Shown here: positions 55,050-64,000 of the stretch, piece after piece | How the letters are laid out: each line of letters opens with the position of its first letter | Position numbering within the stretch: the stretch's first letter is position 1 | Source: Terfezia claveryi | Taxonomy: Eukaryota; Ascomycota; Pezizomycetes; Pezizales; Pezizaceae | Direction: 5' to 3' | Assembly: GCA_015179025.1 (NCBI GenBank) | Contig: WHUX01000010.1 | Coordinates: 1-64,000, forward strand | Length of the DNA stretch: 64,000 nucleotides | Position numbers and translations under genes: made by a program | The notes under the pieces: generated by a model | Seen by the model: only the letters and a program-made list of their open reading frames with translations | What the model was told of the DNA's origin: nothing | Database searches by the model: none

Positions 55050-55772
55050 ATGGCTGATTCAATCCTTATCATTCTTCTTGACAGAACTGCCGATGAAGAC
55101 GCCGAAGCTCTCATAGAGCTTTACAGCCGCCTGATCAAGTACCTCAGCAGAGCGTGCCGTGTTCACGACGTCCGGAGCTACAAGCAAACTCTCGAAGCGC
55201 TATCATACGAAAGTTTATGGCGAGCAGTCATCGTCATGGAGCCCATAGTCGTCGGAACCCGATACCAACTCATATCAGACCGACTCATCCACTATGCCAG
55301 AAGCGGTGGAACTGTCATTTTCGAAGGACGATTTGGCCGTCTCCTCAGACCGCAAGACCTCAATGCATACTTTCGAGATGTCTGGTGTATCGGGTGGAGA
55401 TATGGTGCTGTGAGTGAAGCGTGGGAATATACACTCAATCCAGCCAGCGATTTGAGGAGGACAATTCCAGACCAGCACCCAGACATGCCACGGTATTTCC
55501 AATTTTCAGGTCTACAGCTGGCGAATGTGGCAATCCAAGAGTCAGTTTATCTTCCCAAGTGGCCCCTGACCACTGAAATAGAGCGGAGGGGACCGAAAAT
55601 GGTGGGTGTGGAGTGCATGATAATGGAGCACGACTCGGAAAGGTGGCAGAAACTGAGTCCTATTGCGTTTGCAAAATATGAACGGGGATGGATAGGCTGG
55701 TCAGGGGATATTGCCCCGTGTGGCTATAAGCCTTGGACGATTGAGGTCCTTGGGGCGATGTGTGGATTGTGA
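55050..55772 (+). CDS. Hypothetical 240-residue fungal protein
   Basis: Single exon. The frame is open upstream to a TTG, but I take the first good ATG (AACTCAAAAAATGGCTGAT context). It has a beta-strand start (MADSILIILLDRTADEDAEA), then LSYESLWRAVIVMEPIVV, ARSGGTVIFEGRFGRLL and a Trp-rich middle (VWCIGWRYG). The pattern of hydrophobic strands ending in small residues resembles a Rossmann-like (ThuA or glutamine-amidotransferase-like) fold, but no catalytic signature is visible, so function is left open. Confidence 0.65.
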   Translation: MADSILIILLDRTADEDAEALIELYSRLIKYLSRACRVHDVRSYKQTLEALSYESLWRAVIVMEPIVVGTRYQLISDRLIHYARSGGTVIFEGRFGRLLRPQDLNAYFRDVWCIGWRYGAVSEAWEYTLNPASDLRRTIPDQHPDMPRYFQFSGLQLANVAIQESVYLPKWPLTTEIERRGPKMVGVECMIMEHDSERWQKLSPIAFAKYERGWIGWSGDIAPCGYKPWTIEVLGAMCGL

Positions 55773-57009
55773 AGCCCCGTCCCATTGGTGGTCTTTCCGC
55801 TTTGTTATGTTAGCGGCTTGTATCAAGATAGAACAGTATTGTAGCAGCATTGAGGTTGGAGGCGTTAATTGGATCTGATTCACGACGTTTGTGATTGTGA
55901 TGGATACCTGTTTGTTTTTCTCTAATGGATATATATCAGGATGGAATGTCAGCAAAAGACAATCAAACAGGGGGTATCCAGGGCTGCAGTGTGCTTGCGG
56001 GGCAAGCTTATAATATCCTACTTGATTGAAGCTGTGAAAATCTATTGTCGCAAAACCAAAACGCTTTCAGGAGTTACTCGCTGCGTGTAGGCGTGTTGAA
56101 CACCCGCAAAGGAAATCTGAGCACCGACGCGAGAGAGACAATCTGAAGCACGGATAGATTGAGCGTCCATCCCTCCACAGTCCATGATCTCGAATAAAAT
56201 AACAATAATAATAAAAGTGACTGGAAGAATCAACCTCCGGTCATTGCCGTAGAGCAGACTACCGGTCATTAGATTTTTCTCTTTGAAAAAATAAAAAAAG
56301 AAGTGTGCCTGCAACCCCAGTCTCACTCCACACATTTCAACCACCAGCAAAAGCCAACATAGATGCTTCTATATATTAAACCAAGGATCCCTAACAGCAT
56401 CCGCAGCAGAGAGGCCGCTCCCTATTATATGTAACGTACAAGGTACAAAATCCAACGCCTCCTGGTCACCGCTAAAAAGGTTTAGGTAAGAAGTAACTGT
56501 AAGAAGCATCTCTGCACTAGCAAACATGTCCATCTCATTTTGTGTATCATCCCAACTGTGAAGGGTAAAATCCAACCTTCCCCTCCGTCCCAGCGTGTCT
56601 CAAGGTCTATAATCCCAACATTCCCGTAATTGTGTTTCCTTCAGCAAGTACGTTTCTGGAGTGGCTGAGGTTCCGAGAGGAGTGTGGTGCAGCATCGTCC
56701 TACTTTTTCACAAAACGAGAGATTGAAGATTGATTACATTCCAAGGCTTGTGCTTCTAAATCGTCGGCGAATGGAAGAATGAGTTGATTACATATGTACA
56801 GGTAACATTGTGTAGTTTAACGAGTGTTTGTGTGTGGTGAAGAATGGAAATTATAAATAGGAATAGATATTTATTTGTGGTGCTGAGGCTGTAAGGATAT
56901 AGGAATTCGACCTAACTTCAAGTGGTTTAAATTACCTGGTACAATCATACAGGGACTAGACTGCTGGTCATACCGGTACTGTACTTCAGCTGTCACAGCA
57001 ACCCACCCA
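55773..57009. other. Intergenic, promoter of GatA
   Basis: Contains the variant micro-insertion at 56237-56270 and a TACCGGTA at 56971, 39 bp before the GatA start. A 68-codon minus-strand frame (56369-56575) has no recognised family. Confidence 0.4.
56237..56270 (-). repeat. Variant micro-insertion with perfect 9-bp duplication CCGGTCATT
   Basis: GCCGTAGAGCAGACTA (56246-56261) is bracketed by CCGGTCATT at 56237-56245 and 56262-56270. Only the outer end, TAGTCTG on the opposite strand, matches the main family; the inner part differs. Confidence 0.65.
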
Positions 57010-58969
57010 ATGCCCATAGTCCGCGAAGTCGAGCGATGTCTCGCGGGCATCCGCACCCACAATGGTTTTCTCAATGCCTTTACAAACCTCCGCCCTGCCG
57101 AGACTCTGCTGAAAGAAGCTGCGGAAGCGAATCAGCGCATACTGTCAAGTTAAGATGTTCTCAATTGCACCATGGAAGCTTAAAGATCTGTTTTACTGAT
57201 TGTTTCTGGTTTGTGTAGATCAGCCTCTGTCGAGGATTGATGGCAAGATAATAGCTGTCAAGGATAACATTTGCACGAATGACGTCCCTACGACTTGCGC
57301 ATCGGAGGTTCTTCGAGGTACGCTCAGAGGAAATTGGCAGTAATGTACATTTCGATCTCTGCAAGAGCTCATGAGTGGATACTCTACTATAGAATACCGA
57401 TCACCGTTCCAGGCGACTGCCGTAACGATGTTGAATACCTCTGGCGCAATCGTGGTGGGGAAGACGAATATGGACGAGTTTGGGATGGGGTAGGTTATGT
57501 TCTACGGTTGGTGTGATACACGTTGACGAGTGTGTGTAGTTCTCACTCAATATACTCCACCTTCGGAATGGTTAAGCGACCCCAACCAGCTGGGCAAGAG
57601 GGCGCACCATTCCGGTCTGCTGGGGGGAGTTCAGGAGGGAGTGCTGCTGCTGTAGCGGCGGAGCTATGTGATGGGTATCTATATAACCCCCTTCCAAATC
57701 CCTCCTACCGACTGACTATGCAAGGGAGATGGTTGTTGATATAAGTATTAAAACTATAGAGCTCTAGGAACAGACACCGGTGGCTCCGTGCGCCTCCCCG
57801 CAGCATATTGTGGAATATATGGATTAAAACCGTCATACGGGATGGTTTCCCGGTGGGGGGTTGTTGCTTACTCGAATTCCTTGGATACAGTGGGGGTGCT
57901 GGCGAGGGATAGGAAGGGGATGGAGGATATATTCAGTATGTCAACCCCGTTATCTAATCACACACTCGCATTGCATAGGCGTCTATTTGGGTGGGAGTGA
58001 AACTGACGGATGGTAACTGGTGGGGGGTAGATGCAATATCGGGATATGATGCGATGGATCCTACTAGTTTATCAGATACCACCCGAGATCGCATCAAAGA
58101 GGCTATAGCCAAGAGAAGAGGGCGGAATAAAAGCCCTCTACGGATAGGTATACCTTTGGCACGTTAAGACCCACCCCCTTGATTCTCGCAAATACCCTTT
58201 CATCCTCAAAATAACCCAACTAATCTCCCCCTCCCCCCCATAGGAATACAATCTCGCTGAACTAACCTCCCCAATCCTCGCCACCTGGAAACATACCCTC
58301 ACGCAGCTCTCGCGCCTAGGCCACCCCATCGTCCCCATCTCCCTCCCCACGACCAAGCATGCCCTCTCCACATACTACATCCTCGCCGCCTCCGAAGCCT
58401 CCTCCAACCTATCCAAATTCGACGGCCTCCGCTTCGGGACGCGCTCCCCGCACGACTGGGACCAAGAGACACAGACCCTCTTTGCGCCGACGAGGAAAAG
58501 CTATTTTGGGGATGAGGTGCGGAGGAGGATTTTGCTTGGCACATACAGCCTTAGTGCCGAGGCGATGGGGAATTATTTTGTGAAGGCGCAGAGGGTGAGG
58601 AGGGTGATTAGGGGAGATTTCGATGCGGTGTTTAGGCTGCAGAATATGCTATATAATAAAGCAGAGGAAGCGGAGGAGGAAGAGAAGCAAGAGGAGGCGG
58701 GGAAGGTGGATGTCCTGATTACGCCGACTTCGTTGTCCATGAGTCCCAGGCTGAAGGATGTGTTGGCGCAAAGGAGCCCTCTGGATAGTTATGTGAATGA
58801 TGTGTTGACTGTGCCGGCGAGTTTGGCGGGAATTCCGGCCATGAGTGTGCCTGTGGGGGTGGTTGGTGAGGATGGGGAGGAGGGGGAGAAGGTAGGGATG
58901 CAGTTGCTGGCGCAGTTTGGGGATGAGGAGGCGTTGTTTGAGGTTGCGGAGGCGTTGGAAGGGCTGTGA
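57010..58969 (+). CDS. HER2: Mitochondrial glutamyl-tRNA(Gln) amidotransferase subunit A (GatA/HER2)
   Basis: Amidase subunit that makes Gln-tRNA(Gln) from misacylated Glu-tRNA(Gln) in mitochondria. Proposed seven exons: 57010-57148, 57219-57317, 57393-57489, 57540-57674, 57760-57935, 58031-58158, 58244-58969; 499 residues, all phases agree. The amidase triad is visible: Lys in IIAVKDNI, Ser in [13 protein letters not shown] and Ser in [14 protein letters not shown]. Other blocks are [35 protein letters not shown] and the family tail [19 protein letters not shown]. Exon 6 to 7 seems to use a GC donor. Subunits B and F are not in the window. Confidence 0.93.
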
Positions 58970-59186
58970 GTTGTGTGAATATATTATGGAAATTTTTTTT
59001 GGAAAGAAAAATTAAATTTGGTAGGTGGAACATGTAATGTTATGATATCGCAAAGAAAGAAAAAAAAGAAAAAAAAAAAAAAGCCTAGAAAGAACAAACT
59101 CATATGAACATATTCAAAAACCCTCCCCAGTACTTGTAAACTCCCCAAAAATGCATTCCTTAGTCTCAAATCCCCAGTATGCCCGT
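58970..59186. other. Convergent 3' region GatA / HIUase
   Basis: 217 bp between two stop codons, with an A-rich tract (59059-59085 on plus) that could serve both 3' ends. Confidence 0.45.
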
Positions 59187-59897
59187 CTAACTTCCCCTAT
59201 AAGTACTGTACCCAAACCTACTCAACAACACCGGCACATGATAATGCTTTCTCTCACCCTCGTCCCTCCCATCCTCCCCCAGGATATCCCCCCCACCCAT
59301 CTTAAACACCACATCCACCCAGGGATAGAAACCCCCCGCCTCACCATACCACCTCTGAAAGTACCCCTCCGTCTCGAGCCTTAGCATATAAATCGTCCCC
59401 CTCTCTGTGCTGATACTGTACCGACTACCTTCCTCGTCTTGGCCCGGGACGGGGGCGAAGTCCCAAGTGGAGACACGGCCGTCAGAGTCGGTGAGTCCCG
59501 TAGCGATGATTGTGGGGGCAGAGGTGGTGAAAGGTGTTGTGAAGGAGGAAAGGGACGGTAGGGTCATGAGGGTTACGGGGATGGAGGAGCCGGGGCGGCC
59601 GAGCGTCGTGTCGAGGACGTGGCAGGTTATTGCGGGGCGGGTTGGCGCGGCCATGGTGCTTGTGGAGGCTGGTGAGGTGGTGCTTGCGGCGGCGGGGGAG
59701 GAGGACGGGTTGTGTGTTGAGACGGCGGGTTTGAAATTGGGTGAGGCGTGGCGGGAGAGGGGCGTCCCAATAAAGGTGTAGGATGGGTCTGGAGGCGAGG
59801 TGGAGGAGGAGGGGTTGTGGGTGGTTGTGGTTTTGGTGTAGGTGAGGTGGTTGGAGAGGTGTTTGAGTCGTTTGGGTGGGGCCGAGGGGGGGGACAT
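59187..59897 (-). CDS. 5-hydroxyisourate hydrolase (transthyretin-like) with PTS2
   Basis: HIUase hydrolyses 5-hydroxyisourate in urate degradation. Single exon. The start is chosen at the ATG 59897 because it puts a perfect PTS2 near the N-terminus (MSPPSAPPKRLKHLSNHL; RL-x2-LS-x-HL), consistent with a peroxisomal enzyme. A Ser/Thr/Pro-rich spacer follows. The domain then reads ITCHVLDTTLGRPGSSIPVT, TDSDGRV, GYFQRWYGEAGGFYPWVDVV, and ends HYHVPVLLSRFGYSTYRGS, the family C-terminal signature. A longer frame from 60014 has no extra conserved sequence. Confidence 0.93.
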   Translation of the reverse strand: MSPPSAPPKRLKHLSNHLTYTKTTTTHNPSSSTSPPDPSYTFIGTPLSRHASPNFKPAVSTHNPSSSPAAASTTSPASTSTMAAPTRPAITCHVLDTTLGRPGSSIPVTLMTLPSLSSFTTPFTTSAPTIIATGLTDSDGRVSTWDFAPVPGQDEEGSRYSISTERGTIYMLRLETEGYFQRWYGEAGGFYPWVDVVFKMGGGDILGEDGRDEGERKHYHVPVLLSRFGYSTYRGS

Positions 59898-60311
59898 ATG
59901 AGCTTGAGAAGATAGGGGAGTAGTTGTAGTCAGATCCCCGAATCCCCCTGGGGAGGGTTTGGTCTCGAGATAGCAGTGTTTGGTGTTTTGGGTGCCGGGT
60001 ATCGATAACAGCACAGCAGGATGTATCTAGCCCAGCAGCTGGGAGGAGGGGTGCGAGGGGAGCTCAAGGGGCCGTGGGGCTTTTATTGAGGCGGTGCCGT
60101 ACCTGACTGAGCCCGCCAGATGCCACCTCACATACAAGAGAGCAGCCCGCCAAGATGTCCCGGGAGCCCCCGCCATTCGCCATCAACTGTCAATTCATTT
60201 CGGAGCCTCCCGATCTCCCCCCACATCTCTACGGTGACTGCTACGGTTCCTGCTTCAACTCCATTTCCACCATCTCCACCATCTCCACCAACTCCAGAAA
60301 CCTACCCCATC
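59898..60311. promoter_or_regulatory. Divergent promoter region HIUase / ALG13
   Basis: 414 bp between start codons of the divergent pair. GC-rich, with (CCATCTCCA)n-like triplet repeats at about 60262-60290. The ALG13 frame is open upstream to 60120, but this part is Pro/Ser-rich without conservation that I know. Confidence 0.45.
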
Positions 60312-60951
60312 ATGTCCCTTCCCCCGAAAACCGCGCTCATCACCGTCGGCGCCACCGCGCCCTTCCCCGCCCTCATCAGTGCGTGCCTCACCCCCGCCTT
60401 CCTTAGCACCCTTTCCTCCCTCGGCTACACCCACCTCCTCATCCAGCACGGCCTCACGCCCACAAACTTTGGCGGGACCCCTTCCGGCCAATCCCTCCTC
60501 TCCAGCCTCGCACACCTCTCCACCACCTCCCCACTCAAAATCACCGCATTCGATTTCACCCCCAACCTGTCCGCCGAAATAGCCACCTCAGATCTCATCA
60601 TCAGCCACGCCGGGTCGGGCTGCATCCTCGACTCCCTACGGCACGTAAAACGGCTAGTAGTAGTACCGAACGAGGACCTAATGGACAACCACCAGAAGGA
60701 GCTAGCTGGAGAGTTAGAAGCGCAGGGGTACCTTATTGAAGGGAGGGTAGAGTACGACTGCCATACTCCAAACCTCCTTCTCTATCCGCCTGAGTTGAAT
60801 TGGGACTAATTTCTATGTTGCATGGTTCAGTAATCTCCCCGAAGCAATCAAGAAGGCTGAAGGGGCGACGTTCAAGCACTTCCCGAGGTCGGGAAGTGAG
60901 GTATTTGGGAGGATTGTGGAGGAGGAGATGGGGTTTGAAGCCGAGGGCTGA
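60312..60951 (+). CDS. ALG13: ALG13, UDP-GlcNAc transferase catalytic subunit
   Basis: With Alg14, adds the second GlcNAc to dolichol-PP-GlcNAc at the ER face. Exons 60312-60751 and 60831-60951, joined GRV|DNLPEAIKKAEG, 186 residues as usual for fungal Alg13. It starts MSLPPKTALITVGATAPFPA. The nucleotide-binding C-terminal signature reads SDLIISHAGSGCILDSLRH, then VVVPNEDLMDNHQKELAGEL. Without splicing the frame runs on into a stop after VEYDCHTPN..., which is intronic. It lacks membrane segments, as expected because Alg14 supplies the anchor. Confidence 0.94.
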
Positions 60952-61552
60952 AAATAGATATGATATGGTGTTTTCTTTTTTTTTAAATTCCCCTTGCTTA
61001 TGTATGAGTTTTGTGTGTGTTTTTTATCTATATAACAAAAAATTGGGGTTGGGAGTTTTTTTTTTCAAGGATATGATATGGGAAATTGGGTATTCTTTTT
61101 TCTCTTTTTCTTTTTCTTTTTATTTTATTTTTTTATTTTATTTCGTTGTTGTTTCTAAAAGGGAATATACAACGTTATGGGTTTGTAGAGCTTGCGTCGA
61201 TTTTGGTTTTCCCTTTTCTTTTCTTTTTTTTTTTTTTGCGGTTTAGGGAGGGGGATTTTTTTGGGGGGGGTGGAGCAAGAGCAATGTGATCTAGCGGAAG
61301 TTCAGGGTAATGAGTCTGACCGGCCTCCAGAATGGGTTTGAAGAATGCATAAATATAATGAATTACTGCTTCGTACAAACAATTATCCGAAATACCTAAT
61401 AGAATTTTGCTATCTGCTATCTGCTATCTGCTCCACTATTGTAGGGACTAATTTTTCTTCTTTCCTTCTCACGGTCCATACTCGGGTATCTATATCACTT
61501 TCTATCTAAATACTATACTCCTCGGGTATCAATGTCACTTTCTAAATACCCT
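60952..61552. other. Convergent 3' region ALG13 / SWP1, T-rich
   Basis: T runs on plus at about 60975, 61056, 61105-61140 and 61228. They fit downstream elements of ALG13. No gene seen. Confidence 0.5.
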
Positions 61553-62677
61553 TTAGCGCTCCCCATTAAGTCTCCTTGCCCTAACCTCTCTCAATGTCCT
61601 ACTCCCGCTGTAGAACGCAACTGGACCAACAATAATCGCCGCAGTCAAAGTCTGGAACAAATTCCACTTCAAGTAGTACATCACGAAGATCCCCTCCAGC
61701 GCCAGCACACTCGCAAGGAAAGTCGGATGAGACAATGGCGCTGCGCTAAGCGCTTTCGGCAGGGCGGAGAGATTCGCTCCGAGGCTGGCCCACTGGGTAT
61801 AATAGTAGTAATTAGCATATACCCATCTACGTACGAGACGTAGGATAACTCACAGCACCAAACAACCCCACCAACGCCGCACCTATAGCTCCGAGAAAAA
61901 TAAGGGTGAGGATCTTTGGCGGGTTCTTTGGATCCGGACGGAATGTGTGTCGGAGTTCGGGAAGGGGTGCATAGATGACGGGAGACTCTCCAAGAGACCT
62001 CTTTGCAGCGGAGATGATCATGCTGTCAAAGTTGAGCTGGACTTGGGCGACGAGAATGAAGATGGATTTGATGTTTTCGGTGAAGTCGCCGATGGCCATG
62101 GTAAGTGTTAGGGGGGAGGAGGAGGCAATGAAGGATGGGGGGAGGTCCTTATGGGTCTGTAGGGGGTTAGCTGGTTCCCTGAATATTGAGCAGGGCTGAA
62201 AGAGGCATTGGGGAGGGACATACGATTTCAAGCTTAGCCTTAGCAGTTGTTGGGGCGACGTCGAAGGGGAAGAACGTCTCGATGCCGGTATCGGCTTGTT
62301 GCACAAAGAGGTATGCTTGGTGAGGAACACCGACTTCATTACCAGCTTGGAATGTCATTGACAATCGGAGGACTTCCCCGGAAGAGAGAGTTATTGGGGT
62401 TGAAACGGGTTTGTCGACGGTGAATCTGTGGGACAAGAGCGGTGGTTAGCCAGCGTCGTCATCTCCGGGAATTGACAACGCATGTATAAAACGAGGGAGA
62501 AAGTGTATGAATAACATACTCTTCAGACACACTTGGAGCCGTATCCCCCTTCTTTGCCGTCACCAGTTTGGCCCCAGAGATATTCCACTTCAGCCTCTCC
62601 TGCTTCTCCCCAGCATCCTGAGCTGCAACAACCGCTGCCAAACCGGCAACCGCCGTAGCTATTATTCCCCACCGCAT
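61553..62677 (-). CDS. SWP1: Oligosaccharyltransferase subunit SWP1 / ribophorin II
   Basis: Membrane subunit of the ER oligosaccharyltransferase. Exons 62677-62520, 62425-62224, 62156-61854, 61792-61553; 300 residues with all phases consistent. Signal peptide MRWGIIATAVAGLAAVVAAQ. Lumenal beta domain: FTVDKPVSTPITLSSGEVLR, HQAYLFVQQADTGIETFFPF. A conserved juxtamembrane part reads PLPELRHTFRPDPKNPPKIL. Three membrane segments follow: LTLIFLGAIGAALVGLFGA, FLASVLALEGIFVMYYL and LFQTLTAAIIVGPVAFYSG. Functionally it belongs to the same N-glycosylation pathway as ALG13 next to it. Confidence 0.93.
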
Positions 62678-62935
62678 CCTGAAAAGCCACGGAGTATAGG
62701 TTCTTTACCGGTAAGCTTCCTGGGGTGATGTTACGATGGACAATTGCAATTTCGTGCACTGAATTCCGGAACCCGCGATGCTCAAAGCTCTAAAGGCAAC
62801 GTGGTGTCGTACGCCCGCCAAGACATTGAGTCTTGGCGCGGCAGGTCAAGCTATTATGTGAGACCAGAGGTGCCTTCAATCGTCAGGTAAACAAACGACT
62901 GTCACAAATTCTACAAACCGACAAGGAGAGCAGAG
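62678..62935. promoter_or_regulatory. Divergent promoter region SWP1 / ORC6
   Basis: 258 bp between start codons. A TACCGGTA palindrome (62706-62713) lies 29 bp upstream of the SWP1 ATG. No other motif recognised. Confidence 0.5.
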
Positions 62936-64000
62936 ATGAACAGATCCCTTGAAACGACTCTGACGGGGCTCATCCCGACGCTTACGGGGCCCATCCCACC
63001 CGAGCTGGTGAATATGGCTGCTTCCCTACTCGCGCTCTCGCGGCAGAGAGTGGGTGCACTGAAGCCGGAGGAGGAGAGTGCCAGGGCGTATCTATGCGCG
63101 CATATCGCTTGTGAGCGGTGCGCTATTGTCCCCTCCTTCCACTCATACTTCGCATGGTCGCTGATTTTCTTGGTGCAGACTACGTGTCCCTCTCGACCTT
63201 CCCCCGTCGAACCCCGACCGCCCCTCCCAAAACGCCAATACAACCTCCTCCACACCCAATTCTCCAACGCTCTCCCCTCCTCCGGCCCCCGCCCACCAAG
63301 CCCCACCAAAAAGCCTCCTCCTGCAGCTCCCCGTACCCCCCGTACCGCCCAGCGCGGCCCCACGTTAAAACAAGCCCCCGTCCCCCCTCTTCAGACCCAA
63401 TCTCCGACCTGGTCGTCCGGGTTTGCACCCACCAGATCCTTGCACCTGCCTCGAATACCGTTTCCCCCCCAGCAGCTACCGTGTACAAACATGTCCTTGC
63501 CGCTTCAAAAGCCATTGAGCTATCACCCCCAACGACCCCACTAGACACAATCAACACAATGGCGACCCTCTCCGCGATATACATCCTCACGGCATCGAAG
63601 CTCTCGGGGAAAGAAATCACGGGGGAAGTATATACCCGGCAGCGGGCCCAATTGTGTATTGCCCTTGAAGAAGTCAGTTCCGACTGGGGATGTGCTACCG
63701 GGCTGGCAGTATCTTTACCATTCAGCACTCTAGCTAAATCCAAGACTTTTTCAAGGAAAGACTTATCTACAGTCCCCCGCGATGGACCCGTAAGAGTTAA
63801 AATCGTTTCCAACGACGTAGACGAAGCCCTCAACGCCCTCATGGCAGACACAAAAGCCCTAGCCTGGCTCGGCACCGTACCGGTCTGGTCTCCCCCTCAT
63901 CCATCAAATGATCTCCCCCCAGTACAGACAGCCGATGAAGCGACAGAATTCGAGCCCTGGGTTGATCCAGATGAAGTACAACTGGGCCGACAGAGGGCTA
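62936..64000 (+). CDS. ORC6: Origin recognition complex subunit 6 (ORC6), partial at window end
   Basis: Binds origins as part of ORC. Exon 1 (62936-63117) gives LVNMAASLLALSRQRVGALK followed by EEESARAYLCAHIACER, the TFIIB-like N-terminal fold of Orc6. An intron (63118-63178) follows, then RLRVPLDLPP. The next family blocks, PRPPLPKRQYNLLHTQFSNA and, after a Pro-rich linker, VYKHVLAASKAIELSP and MATLSAIYILTASKLSGKEI, lie in two further frames. Two one-base losses in C runs (63201-63205 and about 63382-63387) would explain both shifts. The frame is still open at 64000, so the C-terminus is outside. Confidence 0.82.

Noticed and set aside
63180..63875. 231-codon minus-strand frame opposite ORC6
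   Set aside because: ORC6 motifs on the plus strand are clear; the opposite frame has no recognisable domain.

Overview
The window looks like filamentous ascomycete (Pezizomycotina-type) chromosomal DNA. Most recognisable genes have short 50-150 bp spliceosomal introns with GT..AG borders, and they are conserved fungal housekeeping genes: HIS6, ISU1, ALG13, SWP1, ORC6, GatA/HER2, APN1, FAF1 and a fungal-type asparaginase with ankyrin repeats. The species cannot be named from the sequence.

The window has two compartments. Bases 1 to about 21,050 are AT-rich and repeat-dominated, with no intact gene: decayed Ty3/Gypsy pol and gag remnants, a decayed hAT transposon with BED finger and dimerisation domain, a 1.77 kb element with long terminal inverted repeats and an internal minisatellite, two related repeat blocks built on a TGTCACGGA core, a broken gene with a histone H3-like fold, and a nearly complete pogo-type DNA transposon lying just past the gag remnant. 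Premature stops here are mostly TAG/TAA/TGA at positions where the family has Q or W, as expected from C-to-T decay (RIP-like or methylation-driven).

From about 22.7 kb to the end the window is gene-rich. In order: a long low-complexity protein gene (22.8-26.8 kb), a dehydrogenase relic, ISU1 and asparaginase (minus strand), a hypothetical gene, a SLC35F-type transporter, a tandem duplication carrying a basic low-complexity gene and its broken copy, a mariner-type MITE, a hypothetical gene, HIS6 diverging from FAF1, APN1 converging on FAF1, a DUF726/Mil1-type membrane hydrolase, a BLOC1S1 homologue, a hypothetical gene, GatA, HIUase diverging from ALG13, SWP1, and ORC6 diverging from SWP1 and running off the end.

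The most unusual signal is a family of very short (about 11-23 bp) insertions sharing the core TAGTCTGGTTGGCA. Five are bracketed by perfect 9-bp direct repeats, like target-site duplications of an element reduced to its ends or leaving footprints. They occur only in the gene-rich compartment. Other notable signals are the H3-like relic, the dispersed TGTCACGGA minisatellites, an over-represented TACCGGTA palindrome in noncoding DNA, and a consistent set of one-base losses in homopolymer runs that split otherwise good genes.
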